Source of the DNA: Alphaproteobacteria bacterium
Lineage (GTDB): Bacteria > Pseudomonadota > Alphaproteobacteria > CAAHEQ01 > UBA3637
Direction of reading: 5' to 3'
DNA length: 31,994 nt
Assembly: GCA_017540065.1 (NCBI GenBank)
Contig: JAFYBU010000081.1
Coordinates: forward strand, 1-31,994
In this document: positions 13,134 to 21,040 of the stretch, piece by piece
Layout of the letters: the number at the start of each line of letters is the position of its first letter
How positions within the stretch are numbered: the stretch's first letter is position 1
Program-made: the position numbers and the translations under genes
Notes under the pieces: generated by a model
What the model was told of the DNA's origin: nothing
Database searches by the model: none
The model's input: only the letters and a program-made list of their open reading frames with translations

Positions 13134-14015
13134 TTAAGAAATAAAAGCAATTCCAATAATCATCAATATAAAACAGATCATCTTTTTTGCAAAAGAAACA
13201 TTAAGTTCTTTGAATTGAAAACGATAAAAAGGTTGAATAAGCCAAACCAGAAAAAGCAGAAAAATGGGTTCGGTTGCTTCTATTGCAGCACTGATGACCA
13301 GAGACAACTTAGAAAGTGCATAAATAGCACATAGAATAGCCACAAAATAAACAAATTCGTTTATCAAAAACAAAGGGAATTTTTTCATATAAGAACGAGA
13401 ATGTTTGCGAATATCCGGTCGAAATTTTTTGACTAATAAAAATAAAAAAACAAGCACCCCGGAAATTAAGTTAGGATAAACAATCGTATTCACCCATATT
13501 CCATCTGATCCCAATGCATACTTGGCTAAAATACCCCGACAAGAAAGTAAGAAACTGGACAAAAACATCAAATAAAAAGCTTGATTTATTTTCAAGGAAC
13601 TCCCCTTTTTCATATTCAGAATAAAAGAAGCCGATATCACAATGAAAAATCCTGTGTACTGCAGAGGAGTTAAAACGTCCCCCAAAAAGCAAAAAGACAA
13701 AACCGGAATAAAAATTTTACCAATGGAAAACAGCGAAGAAACAACAGAAGTATCCGTCTTTTTCAAAGCAATATAATACGGACATAAATATACAATATCA
13801 ATGATTGCCAATAAAGCATAAACAATCCAAAAACGAACCTCAGGCAATGTGGGTGTTCCAAAATAAAACATCAATGGAACAAACAAGGCGTTTGTTAAAG
13901 AAGCATAAAAACACATCGTCACCGGCTTCTTAAAAATATCCAACGACAAAAAGCTTTCAATTAAGACTGAAAGTGCATAAAATAGAGGCGATAAAAACGC
14001 AATTAAATAAATCAT
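13134..14015 (-). CDS. EamA/DMT-superfamily transporter
   Basis: A 293-residue inner-membrane protein with about ten hydrophobic helices arranged as two EamA-like halves (about 1-135 and 148-293), the drug/metabolite transporter layout. The positively charged linker KKFRPDIRKHSRSYMKK lies between helices in the second half. Substrate cannot be told from the sequence; exporters of amino acids, nucleotides or toxic metabolites are typical. The ATG at 14015 is chosen over an in-frame TTG at 14021. There is no good Shine-Dalgarno, and the predicted transcript start (about 14017) is at the ATG, so the message may be leaderless. No terminator separates it from the promoter of the next minus-strand operon. 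Confidence 0.85.
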   Translation of the reverse strand: MIYLIAFLSPLFYALSVLIESFLSLDIFKKPVTMCFYASLTNALFVPLMFYFGTPTLPEVRFWIVYALLAIIDIVYLCPYYIALKKTDTSVVSSLFSIGKIFIPVLSFCFLGDVLTPLQYTGFFIVISASFILNMKKGSSLKINQAFYLMFLSSFLLSCRGILAKYALGSDGIWVNTIVYPNLISGVLVFLFLLVKKFRPDIRKHSRSYMKKFPLFLINEFVYFVAILCAIYALSKLSLVISAAIEATEPIFLLFLVWLIQPFYRFQFKELNVSFAKKMICFILMIIGIAFIS

Positions 14016-14023
14016 CGTCAACA

Positions 14024-14052
14024 GGTATACCCCATTTTCAATGAAAGTTCAA
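14024..14052 (-). promoter_or_regulatory. Promoter of the EamA transporter gene (possibly leaderless)
   Basis: Minus strand TTGAAC (14047-14052), 17-bp spacer, TATACC (14024-14029). The -10 ends only 9 bp before the ATG at 14015. Confidence 0.5.
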
Positions 14053-14080
14053 GAGAAGCCTTTCCTTTTCTTTCAAAATT

Positions 14081-14089
14081 TGATATACT
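14081..14089 (+). promoter_or_regulatory. Extended -10 promoter of the Nudix gene
   Basis: TGATATACT (14081-14089) fits an extended -10 element. No good -35 lies at the standard distance (TTTCCT at 14061). AAAGGGGGT then precedes the ATG at 14114. Confidence 0.45.
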
Positions 14090-14113
14090 TTTGCGTAAAG
14101 GGGGTAAATAAAA

Positions 14114-14536
14114 ATGCCTTATGAATTTAAAAAAGTATCAGCAGTTTGTCTTATTGAAGATAATGGAAAATTTTTATTTGTCAAACGTGCTCACACTGGA
14201 ATGGCTGATGGATTTTATATGTTGCCGGGCGGCCATGTGGATCAAGGAGAATCCGTTTTACACGCAACCGTCAGAGAATTAAAAGAAGAATTGGGAATAG
14301 ACGTCAAAGAAGAAAACTTGGAATTCAAATTGGTAGAACCGATTCACACACATATTACTTTCTTTTTCAAGGTTAAAAAATATACCGGAACCCCCAAAAA
14401 CATGGAACCGGAAAAACATGATGAAGTGGAATTTTTAAGCCCAGATCACCCGCTTGTTCATCCTTTTTCCAGACGAGAAATATCCTTGATTGAACAAGGA
14501 GTTTCCTTTTTTCCAAATGATAATTTTGAATTATAG
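14114..14536 (+). CDS. Nudix hydrolase
   Basis: A 140-residue single-domain Nudix pyrophosphohydrolase. The Nudix box is complete from Gly40 to Ile62: G40, E46, R54, E55, E58, E59, G61, matching the GX5EX7REUXEEXGU pattern. The catalytic magnesium-binding glutamates are kept. Substrate is probably a nucleoside diphosphate linked to another group, which the sequence does not specify. It is first in a run with the HAD phosphatase (8-bp gap) and the solute-binding protein. Confidence 0.92.
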   Translation: MPYEFKKVSAVCLIEDNGKFLFVKRAHTGMADGFYMLPGGHVDQGESVLHATVRELKEELGIDVKEENLEFKLVEPIHTHITFFFKVKKYTGTPKNMEPEKHDEVEFLSPDHPLVHPFSRREISLIEQGVSFFPNDNFEL

Positions 14537-14544
14537 GAGGCATC

Positions 14545-15381
14545 ATGAAAGATTTAATTCCAATGGCTATTTGTTATGATTTTGATGGAACTTTGTCCCC
14601 CGGAAATATGCAAGAATACGGATGGATGAAGGCCTTAAAAATTAAAAAACCAAAAGAATTTTGGACAAAGGCAAACATGTTAGGACGCAACCAGGAAGCA
14701 GATGAAGTGGCTGCCTATATGTACCAAATGATGAGCGAAGCTAAAAAACATAATCAATTAATTCACCGTGCTACTTTGCACGCTGCAGGCAAAGATATTG
14801 AATTGTTTAAGGGCGTTTCAACTTGGTTTACCAGAATTAATAAGTATGCATTAAAACAAGGAGTTTTATTGAAACATTATATCATTTCATCTGGCTTGAA
14901 AGAAATGATTTCGGGAACCCCTGTTGCTAAAAATTTTGCTGAAATTTTTGCATCCAGTTTTATGTATGATGCTCACGGTAATGCTATCTGGCCGGCTGTT
15001 GTTTTGAATTATACATCAAAAACACAATTCATTTTCCGAATCAACAAAGGATGTGAAGATATTTGTGACAGAGAAGGAGTTAACGCTTATATGTCCACAA
15101 AAGACAGAGCTATTCCTTTTGCACATATGATTTATGTGGGAGATGGCGATACAGATATTCCTTGCATGCAAATCATTCGTCGCCACAATGGACACGCAAT
15201 AGCCGTTTATAATCCTGATAAAAAAAATGGAAAAAAGAAAGTAGAACATTTAATTCCCGAAAGGCGTGTCAACATTATTGCCCCTGGGGATTATTCCGCA
15301 GATAGCCCTATCGATAAATACGTTAAAGCCATTATCGACAAAGTTAAAGCTGTCCACGTATTACAAGAATTGGAAAGATAG
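14545..15381 (+). CDS. HAD-superfamily phosphatase
   Basis: A 278-residue haloacid-dehalogenase-type hydrolase. Motif I is DFDGT (Asp12 nucleophile and Asp14). Motif II is in HYIISSGLKE (Ser115 or 116). Motif IV is VGDGDTDIP (199-204). A helical cap lies between motifs I and II (about 20-90). The layout resembles phosphoserine phosphatase-like family members, but I cannot assign a substrate. GGAGG lies just before the ATG. The gene starts 8 bp after the Nudix stop and ends 18 bp before the likely start of the solute-binding protein, so the three are probably co-transcribed. Confidence 0.88.
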   Translation: MKDLIPMAICYDFDGTLSPGNMQEYGWMKALKIKKPKEFWTKANMLGRNQEADEVAAYMYQMMSEAKKHNQLIHRATLHAAGKDIELFKGVSTWFTRINKYALKQGVLLKHYIISSGLKEMISGTPVAKNFAEIFASSFMYDAHGNAIWPAVVLNYTSKTQFIFRINKGCEDICDREGVNAYMSTKDRAIPFAHMIYVGDGDTDIPCMQIIRRHNGHAIAVYNPDKKNGKKKVEHLIPERRVNIIAPGDYSADSPIDKYVKAIIDKVKAVHVLQELER

Positions 15382-15399
15382 TTAATGAAAGGACTTGGA

Positions 15400-16296
15400 A
15401 TGAGAAGATGTTTTAATTTTATCTTTGTTATTACTATCATTATCACCACATCAATTGCTTCTGCTGAAATAGTAGAAGTAGTGCCAGATTGTTGTGATCC
15501 ACCGCTTCCAAAGATCATTCAATGTGGTTATTCTCGTCCATTACGTGTTGCGGGGATGGTTTCTACTCCCCCTTTTGGTTGGGTGAAACGTCATGATGAA
15601 CTTCTTACAAAAGACTTAGAAAGTTTTGGATTGGGACGACTGGTTTTGGATAAAATTTCTTCTAAATTAAAAATCAGTTATAAAAGCACCGGTTTTTCAT
15701 CTTATTCAGAAGCTATTAAAGCATTAAAAAAGGGAGAGATTGATTTGCTTTTAACTGCCTATTATCGTCCTCAGGATTTGGGGGCAGGAACCACTATTGT
15801 CTATCCCGGCTATTTTAAAAATGTTTTCACGGTTTATTTTAAAAAAGGGAAAGAAATTTCTGTGAATTCTTTAGATGATCTAAAAGGAATAAAAGGTATT
15901 GTTCGTACAGCTGAGCATATTTACCCCTTATTTCAGCATAGATTACCAGAAGACGCCAATATAGTACAAATTTCAACAACCAAAAAAGCTCTTGAGATGT
16001 TGATGAATGAAGAAGTAGATTATTTAATTGGTAGTTCCTATTCTGTGGACATGGAACTACGACATTACAATTTAGAAAATGATATTATTTCTGCCCCAAA
16101 AATTTTATTAGATGGTAACTTGTTTTTTGTCTTTAGTATGAGCTCAGATTGTGGAAGGTTAGGAGAAAAATTTTCAGAAATTTTACAAGCAGAAGACTTC
16201 TCGGAGGAAAATATGAAAATTATGCTTCAACAATCAATTAATGATTACAAGGAAACAATTCATAATGGGGCTCAATTGATTGAAGAAGAAAATTGA
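15400..16296 (+). CDS. Periplasmic solute-binding protein, family 3-like
   Basis: A 298-residue protein with a signal peptide (MRRCFNFIFVITIIITTSIASA), followed by an amino-acid-type extracellular solute-binding fold. Visible pieces are PLRVAGMVSTPPFGW, the ligand-loop-like IDLLLTAYYRP, SLDDLKGIKGIVRT and the C-terminal VDYLIGSSY and helical segments. A Cys-Cys pair and a further Cys occur near the mature N-terminus. No permease or ATPase gene adjoins it, so it may act with a distant transporter or as a sensor. The ATG at 15400 is preferred for AAAGGA spacing; an in-frame ATG at 15385 is possible. The stop region overlaps the -35 of the next gene. Confidence 0.75.
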   Translation: MRRCFNFIFVITIIITTSIASAEIVEVVPDCCDPPLPKIIQCGYSRPLRVAGMVSTPPFGWVKRHDELLTKDLESFGLGRLVLDKISSKLKISYKSTGFSSYSEAIKALKKGEIDLLLTAYYRPQDLGAGTTIVYPGYFKNVFTVYFKKGKEISVNSLDDLKGIKGIVRTAEHIYPLFQHRLPEDANIVQISTTKKALEMLMNEEVDYLIGSSYSVDMELRHYNLENDIISAPKILLDGNLFFVFSMSSDCGRLGEKFSEILQAEDFSEENMKIMLQQSINDYKETIHNGAQLIEEEN

Positions 16297-16321
16297 CTTT
16301 TAAGGGGTTTTCGGGTATAAT
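16293..16321 (+). promoter_or_regulatory. Promoter of the U32 gene, embedded in the upstream stop
   Basis: TTGACT (16293-16298), 17-bp spacer, perfect TATAAT (16316-16321). The -35 includes the stop codon of the solute-binding gene (16294-16296). The predicted start (about 16328) is next to the ATG at 16329, so the message may be leaderless. Confidence 0.75.
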
Positions 16322-16328
16322 AGGGGGC

Positions 16329-18581
16329 ATGCAAAAACCTGAATTATTAGCACCTGCAGGCGATTTAGAAGCCGGATATGCTGCCCTTTATTATGGGGCA
16401 GATGCTGTTTATTTGGGACTGAAAGCTTTTTCCGCACGTGCCAGCGCCACCAATTTTTCGCCCGAAGAATTAAATGAATTTACCGCCTATGCTCATTATC
16501 TAAAACGCAAAGTTTACGTAACAATTAACACGTTAATACAAGAAAAAGAATTAACGGATTTATTGGCAACGTTGGATGTGTGTTCTGCCTGTCAGGTGGA
16601 CGGCATTATTTTACAGGATTTGGGCGTGGCCAGAATTATCAAAAAAAGCTATCCGGAATTGTCCTTGCATGCCAGCACACAAATGGCCGTTCATAACAAA
16701 GAAGGAGCTTTAGCATTACAAAAAGCAGGATTTTCACGGATTGTTTTGGCGCGTGAATTGACTTTATCAGAAATCAAAGAAATTGCCCAAATCCCAGGAT
16801 TAGAAACCGAAGCGTTTATTCATGGCGCCTTGTGCTATTGTTATAGTGGCTTATGCCTTTTTTCTTCTATGGAACAAGGACGCAGTGCTAACCGTGGAAA
16901 ATGTGCTTACCCTTGTCGCTCATTATTCAAACGAGGCGATACAAGTGCACACTTTTTTTCCATGAAGGACATGGCTTTACAAGAAGAAATCCTGAAATTA
17001 CCCGTTACTTCATTAAAAATTGAAGGACGCAAGAAAAAGGCTCTGTATGTGGCAGCGGTCACAGATTATTATCGGCGAATTTTGGATAAAGGTAAAGCTG
17101 ACCCTAAACGTGCTGAAAATATTCGCCAAATCTTTTCACGTCCTTGGACAAAATTCCGCCTGCATGGCAAAAATACAGAAGTGGTAGATAATGATTTTGT
17201 GGGACATCGCGGATTAGAAATCGGAAAAGCGGAAAATATTTATCACAACACCTTGGTGTTTACCCCCAATCATCCTGTCGCCCGTTTTGACGGAATTCAA
17301 ATTGATGTTCCCGGTTCCGAAAAACCTTTCGGATTTTCTGTCCAGGAAATGCGGGCAAAAAATAAAAACGTTTTTGAAGTAAAAGCCGGTGAAAAAGTTG
17401 AAATCAAACTTCCACCAAAAGCACCTTTTATTGAAGCAGGTCAAACAGTATATTTGGCTTCGTCATCAGAGGTGAAAGGCAGTTATAAATTCATTTCCCC
17501 CAAACCGCATGAATACAAAAACAGAATAACGGTTCCCGTGGAAGTTATATTAAAGACAAAAGAAATTGTGGCGCGTTCTGGTAAAACAGAAGCGCGTATT
17601 GTCGGCGATTTTCAACCGGCACAAAATCCCGAAAAAATGAATGACGCTGTAAAATCGGCCTTTTTGAAATTCAAAGATACCGAATTTTTACCAACTATTT
17701 CCATTAAAAATGATCCGCCGGTTTTTGTGCCGATGTCTACTTTGAATCAGTTGCGACGCGACCTGTATGAAAAAATCGAAATAGCACCTAAACATGGGAC
17801 ATTACCAAAAACAGACACACGCCCCTTACCCAAAGATATTCAATGGATTTTGAAAACAGATGATTTGGAAAAGATAAAAGATTTAGATACATCTGATTTC
17901 AATGAAATAATTATCGTTTTGCAGGAAGATTTGGATTTGAAGGATTTGAAAAAACTCCCCAAAGAAAAGGTGCGTTTGGCTTTGCCCACTTGGTGTCTGA
18001 ATCCCTATCATCTGAAAGAAAAAGCAAACGAAGCATTTAAGGCCGGTTATACCCGTTTTGAAATCGGAAATGTATGGGGATTAGAAGCATTGCCAAAGGG
18101 CGCCGAAATTACAGCCGACGCTTCTTTTTACATGATGAACACCGAAGCTGTCCAGACAGCGAAGGAATGGGGAATAACAAGAATTACACTTCCCGTAGAA
18201 GACACTTTAGAAAACTTAAAAACCATTTCAAAAAAAGCCGCTTTACCAACCGTTTTAACCGTGTATCAGGATGTCCCGTTGTTCCAAAGTGTGAATTGTT
18301 TAACACGCCATTGCGCTGTATGCCAGAAAAAAGAATGTCGGATGCGTCTTACCAAAAACGGACAAATTTACCACGTGTGGACAAAGGATTGTCAGACAAC
18401 TGTTTTTAATGACAAACCTTTTTATATTGGAAAAGAACGCGCAGACACAAGTGTTGATTTTTATCGTATTGATTTTATCAACAGACCTTATACACCAAAA
18501 GAAGTGGCGGATATTGTTCAAAAAGTTCAAAATTGTGAAAACATCCCTTCCATAAACGGAAATTTGAAAAAAGAAATCTAA
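16329..18581 (+). CDS. Peptidase U32-family protein, RlhA (YdcP)-like
   Basis: A 750-residue protein. Residues 1-285 are the U32 domain beginning PELLAPAGDLEAGYAALYYGADAVYLG, with Cys169, 171, 176, 192 and 196 in the conserved CYxGLC and GKCAYPC-type motifs. A DUF3656-like middle region follows, and a second barrel-like part ends with a Cys cluster (657, 662, 665, 670: CLTRHC, CQKKEC). U32 proteins were annotated as collagenases, but those studied are hydroxylases or maturation factors. RlhA hydroxylates 23S rRNA C2501, close to A2503, the target of RlmN encoded 7 kb upstream. The gene name is not certain, since this protein is about 100 residues longer than E. coli RlhA. It has its own strong promoter. 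Confidence 0.85.
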   Translation: MQKPELLAPAGDLEAGYAALYYGADAVYLGLKAFSARASATNFSPEELNEFTAYAHYLKRKVYVTINTLIQEKELTDLLATLDVCSACQVDGIILQDLGVARIIKKSYPELSLHASTQMAVHNKEGALALQKAGFSRIVLARELTLSEIKEIAQIPGLETEAFIHGALCYCYSGLCLFSSMEQGRSANRGKCAYPCRSLFKRGDTSAHFFSMKDMALQEEILKLPVTSLKIEGRKKKALYVAAVTDYYRRILDKGKADPKRAENIRQIFSRPWTKFRLHGKNTEVVDNDFVGHRGLEIGKAENIYHNTLVFTPNHPVARFDGIQIDVPGSEKPFGFSVQEMRAKNKNVFEVKAGEKVEIKLPPKAPFIEAGQTVYLASSSEVKGSYKFISPKPHEYKNRITVPVEVILKTKEIVARSGKTEARIVGDFQPAQNPEKMNDAVKSAFLKFKDTEFLPTISIKNDPPVFVPMSTLNQLRRDLYEKIEIAPKHGTLPKTDTRPLPKDIQWILKTDDLEKIKDLDTSDFNEIIIVLQEDLDLKDLKKLPKEKVRLALPTWCLNPYHLKEKANEAFKAGYTRFEIGNVWGLEALPKGAEITADASFYMMNTEAVQTAKEWGITRITLPVEDTLENLKTISKKAALPTVLTVYQDVPLFQSVNCLTRHCAVCQKKECRMRLTKNGQIYHVWTKDCQTTVFNDKPFYIGKERADTSVDFYRIDFINRPYTPKEVADIVQKVQNCENIPSINGNLKKEI

Positions 18582-18605
18582 TTTTTTGAAAATCAAAACT
18601 TTTTC

Positions 18606-19940
18606 TTAAAATTGACCGATAGCACGATACAGATTAGCTTTGGCGATCAACACATCATAGAAGGAAGTTGCCACCCCCTGACGTGCAGCAGCCAATTCAG
18701 CCTGCGCAGTCAACAGATTCAAAATACTTTCCTTACCGGCTTGATAAGATTTAAACGATACACGTTCGCTTTCTTTAGCACTTTCCAAAACTTCTTTATT
18801 TACTTTGTAAGAAGAAACCGCCGTTTGATAATCTTGATATGCATTAAAGACTTCTTTTTTAACAGAATCTTGTGTTTCAATGGTGGATTGTTGGGCTGCT
18901 GCATATTGATACCGTGCCTTTGCAACGTTGTAGGTCGTTTTGAAACCATTAAATAAAGGAACAGATAAAGAAAGTCCTGCCGATCCGTTCATCCGATAAG
19001 GATCATTTCCTTTCCAATAATCATTATACCCCACATTGGCATTGGCAGACAAAGAAGGATAATGACCTGCTTTAGCAATATCAATGGCGTATTTGGCAGC
19101 TTGTTCTTGACTTTCAGCACTTTTCAGTTCCGGGCGCAATTTCAAAGCTTCTTCCATCATCTGCCCGACCGTCATATCTGTAGAAATGGCTGTAATATCC
19201 TTATCCTTTTTGGGCAAAGAAAGTTTAAATTCCGTATCCGTTGGTAAGTTTAACAAAGTCGCCAACGTTGCCCCTGATTTTTTCAGTGTATTTTCCGCTT
19301 CAATCACTTTTAATTCGGATTTTTTATAAGTGGTTTGTGCCAACAATTTGTCACTTAAAGCCGCCATTCCTAACTTATAACGTTTGGAAGTTTCTTCAAA
19401 TGATTTTTTATAAGATTTCATTGTTTCTTGGGCACTTTTCAAAACTTCCCCGTTGGACAGATAATCAAAATAAGCTTGATTGATTGCTAACACCGTATTG
19501 TGCAAAGCCGCATTATACTGAAAAGATTCGGAATCCAAATAGGCTTGCATTTGATCCGTGGTTGCCCCACGTGCACCGAAATCATAAATCAGCCATCTTA
19601 AGCCGATATTTCCGGAAAAAGGAGAAGTATTTTCACGTTGTCCGCCTTCCACTTTACTGACAGACTTACTGGCAGAACCGGTTGCTTCGATGGTCGGCAA
19701 GTATTCCGATTTTGTGGAACCGAGAGATGCTTCCTGCGCCTTCACGGAGATATAATCGCGATTAAGGGCCGGATTATTACAAATCCCAATTTGAATCAAT
19801 GTGGGTAAATCCAATTCCTTTGTCACATCCGCATCCACACAATTTTCAGGAGCATTTTGCGTGTAAACAAAAAACGGATCCAACGCCCACACAGGAGTCG
19901 CCGAAAAAACTAAAGCCAATACAAAAAGTTTGAATTTCAT
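18606..19940 (-). CDS. tolC: TolC-family outer-membrane efflux channel
   Basis: A 444-residue protein with signal peptide MKFKLFVLALVFSATPVWA. The mature protein shows two outer-membrane efflux domain repeats with long alpha-helical hairpins: ALNRDYISVKAQEASLGSTKSEYLP in the first, and ELKSAESQEQAAKYAIDIAKAGHYPSLS in the second. GYNDYW and LSLSVPLFNGFKT mark beta-barrel parts. It forms the outer-membrane duct of a tripartite pump or type I secretion system. No membrane fusion protein or pump gene is adjacent, so it probably serves several systems. ATG 19940 is preferred because AGAGG lies just upstream and the signal peptide starts there. It converges on the U32 gene with a 24-bp gap and no clear terminator. 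Confidence 0.92.
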   Translation of the reverse strand: MKFKLFVLALVFSATPVWALDPFFVYTQNAPENCVDADVTKELDLPTLIQIGICNNPALNRDYISVKAQEASLGSTKSEYLPTIEATGSASKSVSKVEGGQRENTSPFSGNIGLRWLIYDFGARGATTDQMQAYLDSESFQYNAALHNTVLAINQAYFDYLSNGEVLKSAQETMKSYKKSFEETSKRYKLGMAALSDKLLAQTTYKKSELKVIEAENTLKKSGATLATLLNLPTDTEFKLSLPKKDKDITAISTDMTVGQMMEEALKLRPELKSAESQEQAAKYAIDIAKAGHYPSLSANANVGYNDYWKGNDPYRMNGSAGLSLSVPLFNGFKTTYNVAKARYQYAAAQQSTIETQDSVKKEVFNAYQDYQTAVSSYKVNKEVLESAKESERVSFKSYQAGKESILNLLTAQAELAAARQGVATSFYDVLIAKANLYRAIGQF

Positions 19941-20015
19941 TTTTTCCTCTGTCATATAGGGTAAAAGAATTTTTTTTATTTTGCAAGAAAAATTTTAACC
20001 TTCTCCAGACTTTTG

Positions 20016-20043
20016 TTGACTTGTTCCCACACCATTTTAATCT
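20016..20043 (+). promoter_or_regulatory. Promoter of the DUF2934 gene
   Basis: TTGACT (20016-20021), 16-bp spacer, TAATCT (20038-20043). Confidence 0.45.
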
Positions 20044-20078
20044 TATGTAAAAAAGAGCATCAAACAAAAGGAGGAAAT

Positions 20079-20255
20079 ATGCAAAAAAAGCTGTCTAAAT
20101 GCACACCGGAACAAAAACATAAACAGGTGGAATTAAAAGCCTATGAATTGTGGCAAAAAGCGGGATCTCCAATAGGACGTGATCAAGAATTTTGGTACAC
20201 GGCCGTTGCTGTTTTGGAAAATTCGCCCAAAAAGAAAACAAAGGTCTGTTGTTAA
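20079..20255 (+). CDS. DUF2934 small protein
   Basis: A 58-residue protein starting at the ATG 20079 behind a strong AAAGGAGG. The core KAYELWQKAGSPIGRDQEFWYTAVAVL matches the short DUF2934 motif (AYELWE-AG-P-G-D-E-W). It ends in a Lys-rich tail with CC. The function of DUF2934 is unknown; such miniproteins are common in Proteobacteria and sometimes sit next to stress genes. It is a single-gene unit with its own terminator (20258-20285), lying divergent from tolC and convergent with the membrane metallopeptidase gene. Confidence 0.85.
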   Translation: MQKKLSKCTPEQKHKQVELKAYELWQKAGSPIGRDQEFWYTAVAVLENSPKKKTKVCC

Positions 20256-20257
20256 AA

Positions 20258-20285
20258 AAAAGCCCTCGACTTATCGGGGGCTTTT
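20258..20285. terminator. Bidirectional terminator
   Basis: Twelve-bp stem AAAAGCCCTCGA/TCGGGGGCTTTT (one G-T pair), 4-nt loop, with A-run before and T-run after. It serves the DUF2934 gene and the convergent HExxH membrane gene. Confidence 0.85.
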
Positions 20286-20979
20286 AATTTATCATTTGTA
20301 ACAATGCTGAAATGTTTTCTTTTACAAATAAATATGTTTGTTGAAAAGCCAAACGTTGCCAATCTCCTAAACCGGCCCAACCATTCAAAACAAAGCTCCA
20401 CAAATACCCTATCAGTAAAATATTTGCTCCGGGAATAAAAAACAACGAAAACAAATACCCCGCTTTCTTAAAATCCGTCTGTTCTGAATGAATTTGATAA
20501 AAGTTGGAAACAATGTGATAACCGACCAAAAAGCCGAAAGCCATAATATACCACGAGGGAAAAGGTTGATGATGATATTGAAACCAAAGCCCCGCTAACA
20601 TCCACAAAAACGGAAACGTAGGAAAAAAATAAGGTGCAATCGTAATCAGCCAGTTGCCTTTTCCCTGATAACTGAAAGATCCCCCTTCCCCATCACGAAT
20701 ACTCATTGCTTTGGGCTTATGAAAAGTCAAAATTGCAGCCAGCATATGCGTGGATTCATGAGCAAAAATAGTCAATGCGCTGCCACTTAAACCGGGAATA
20801 AGCCCCCAAACGACCATAACCCCGAAAGCCGGCATCAAAAAAGTAATAAAAATATCAGCAGAAAATGTGTTTGTTATCATCTGTAATAACGCTCTTGACA
20901 TCGGATAAACGGAAACAATGCAAAAAAGGGCTATGGGCCATTTAATAAACTTTAAAATCGTGTTGATAAAACTTTGCAT
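20284..20979 (-). CDS. Membrane protein with HExxH motif (M50-like)
   Basis: A 231-residue polytopic membrane protein with about five or six hydrophobic helices. A zincin motif HESTH lies at residues 74-78 (FAHESTHMLAAIL), placed in or next to a membrane helix as in site-2-protease-like families. A third metal ligand is not obvious by eye; the Asp/Gln-containing PGANILLIGYLW segment may be the counterpart. Proteolytic function is therefore inferred only. The start 20979 (MQSFIN) follows AGGAGACAAA. It is divergent from rmuC. The 10-mer ATACCATAAA precedes its ribosome binding site, as at the 13059 gene. Confidence 0.65.
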   Translation of the reverse strand: MQSFINTILKFIKWPIALFCIVSVYPMSRALLQMITNTFSADIFITFLMPAFGVMVVWGLIPGLSGSALTIFAHESTHMLAAILTFHKPKAMSIRDGEGGSFSYQGKGNWLITIAPYFFPTFPFLWMLAGLWFQYHHQPFPSWYIMAFGFLVGYHIVSNFYQIHSEQTDFKKAGYLFSLFFIPGANILLIGYLWSFVLNGWAGLGDWQRLAFQQTYLFVKENISALLQMIN

Positions 20980-21040
20980 TTTGTCTCCTTTTATGGTATG
21001 TATCATATATCAATTTTTTATAAAAGGAAAGGACTTTTTT

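Noticed and set aside
18582..18605. Terminator between the convergent U32 and tolC genes
   Set aside because: The 24-bp gap is A/T-rich but has no stem with a T-run.
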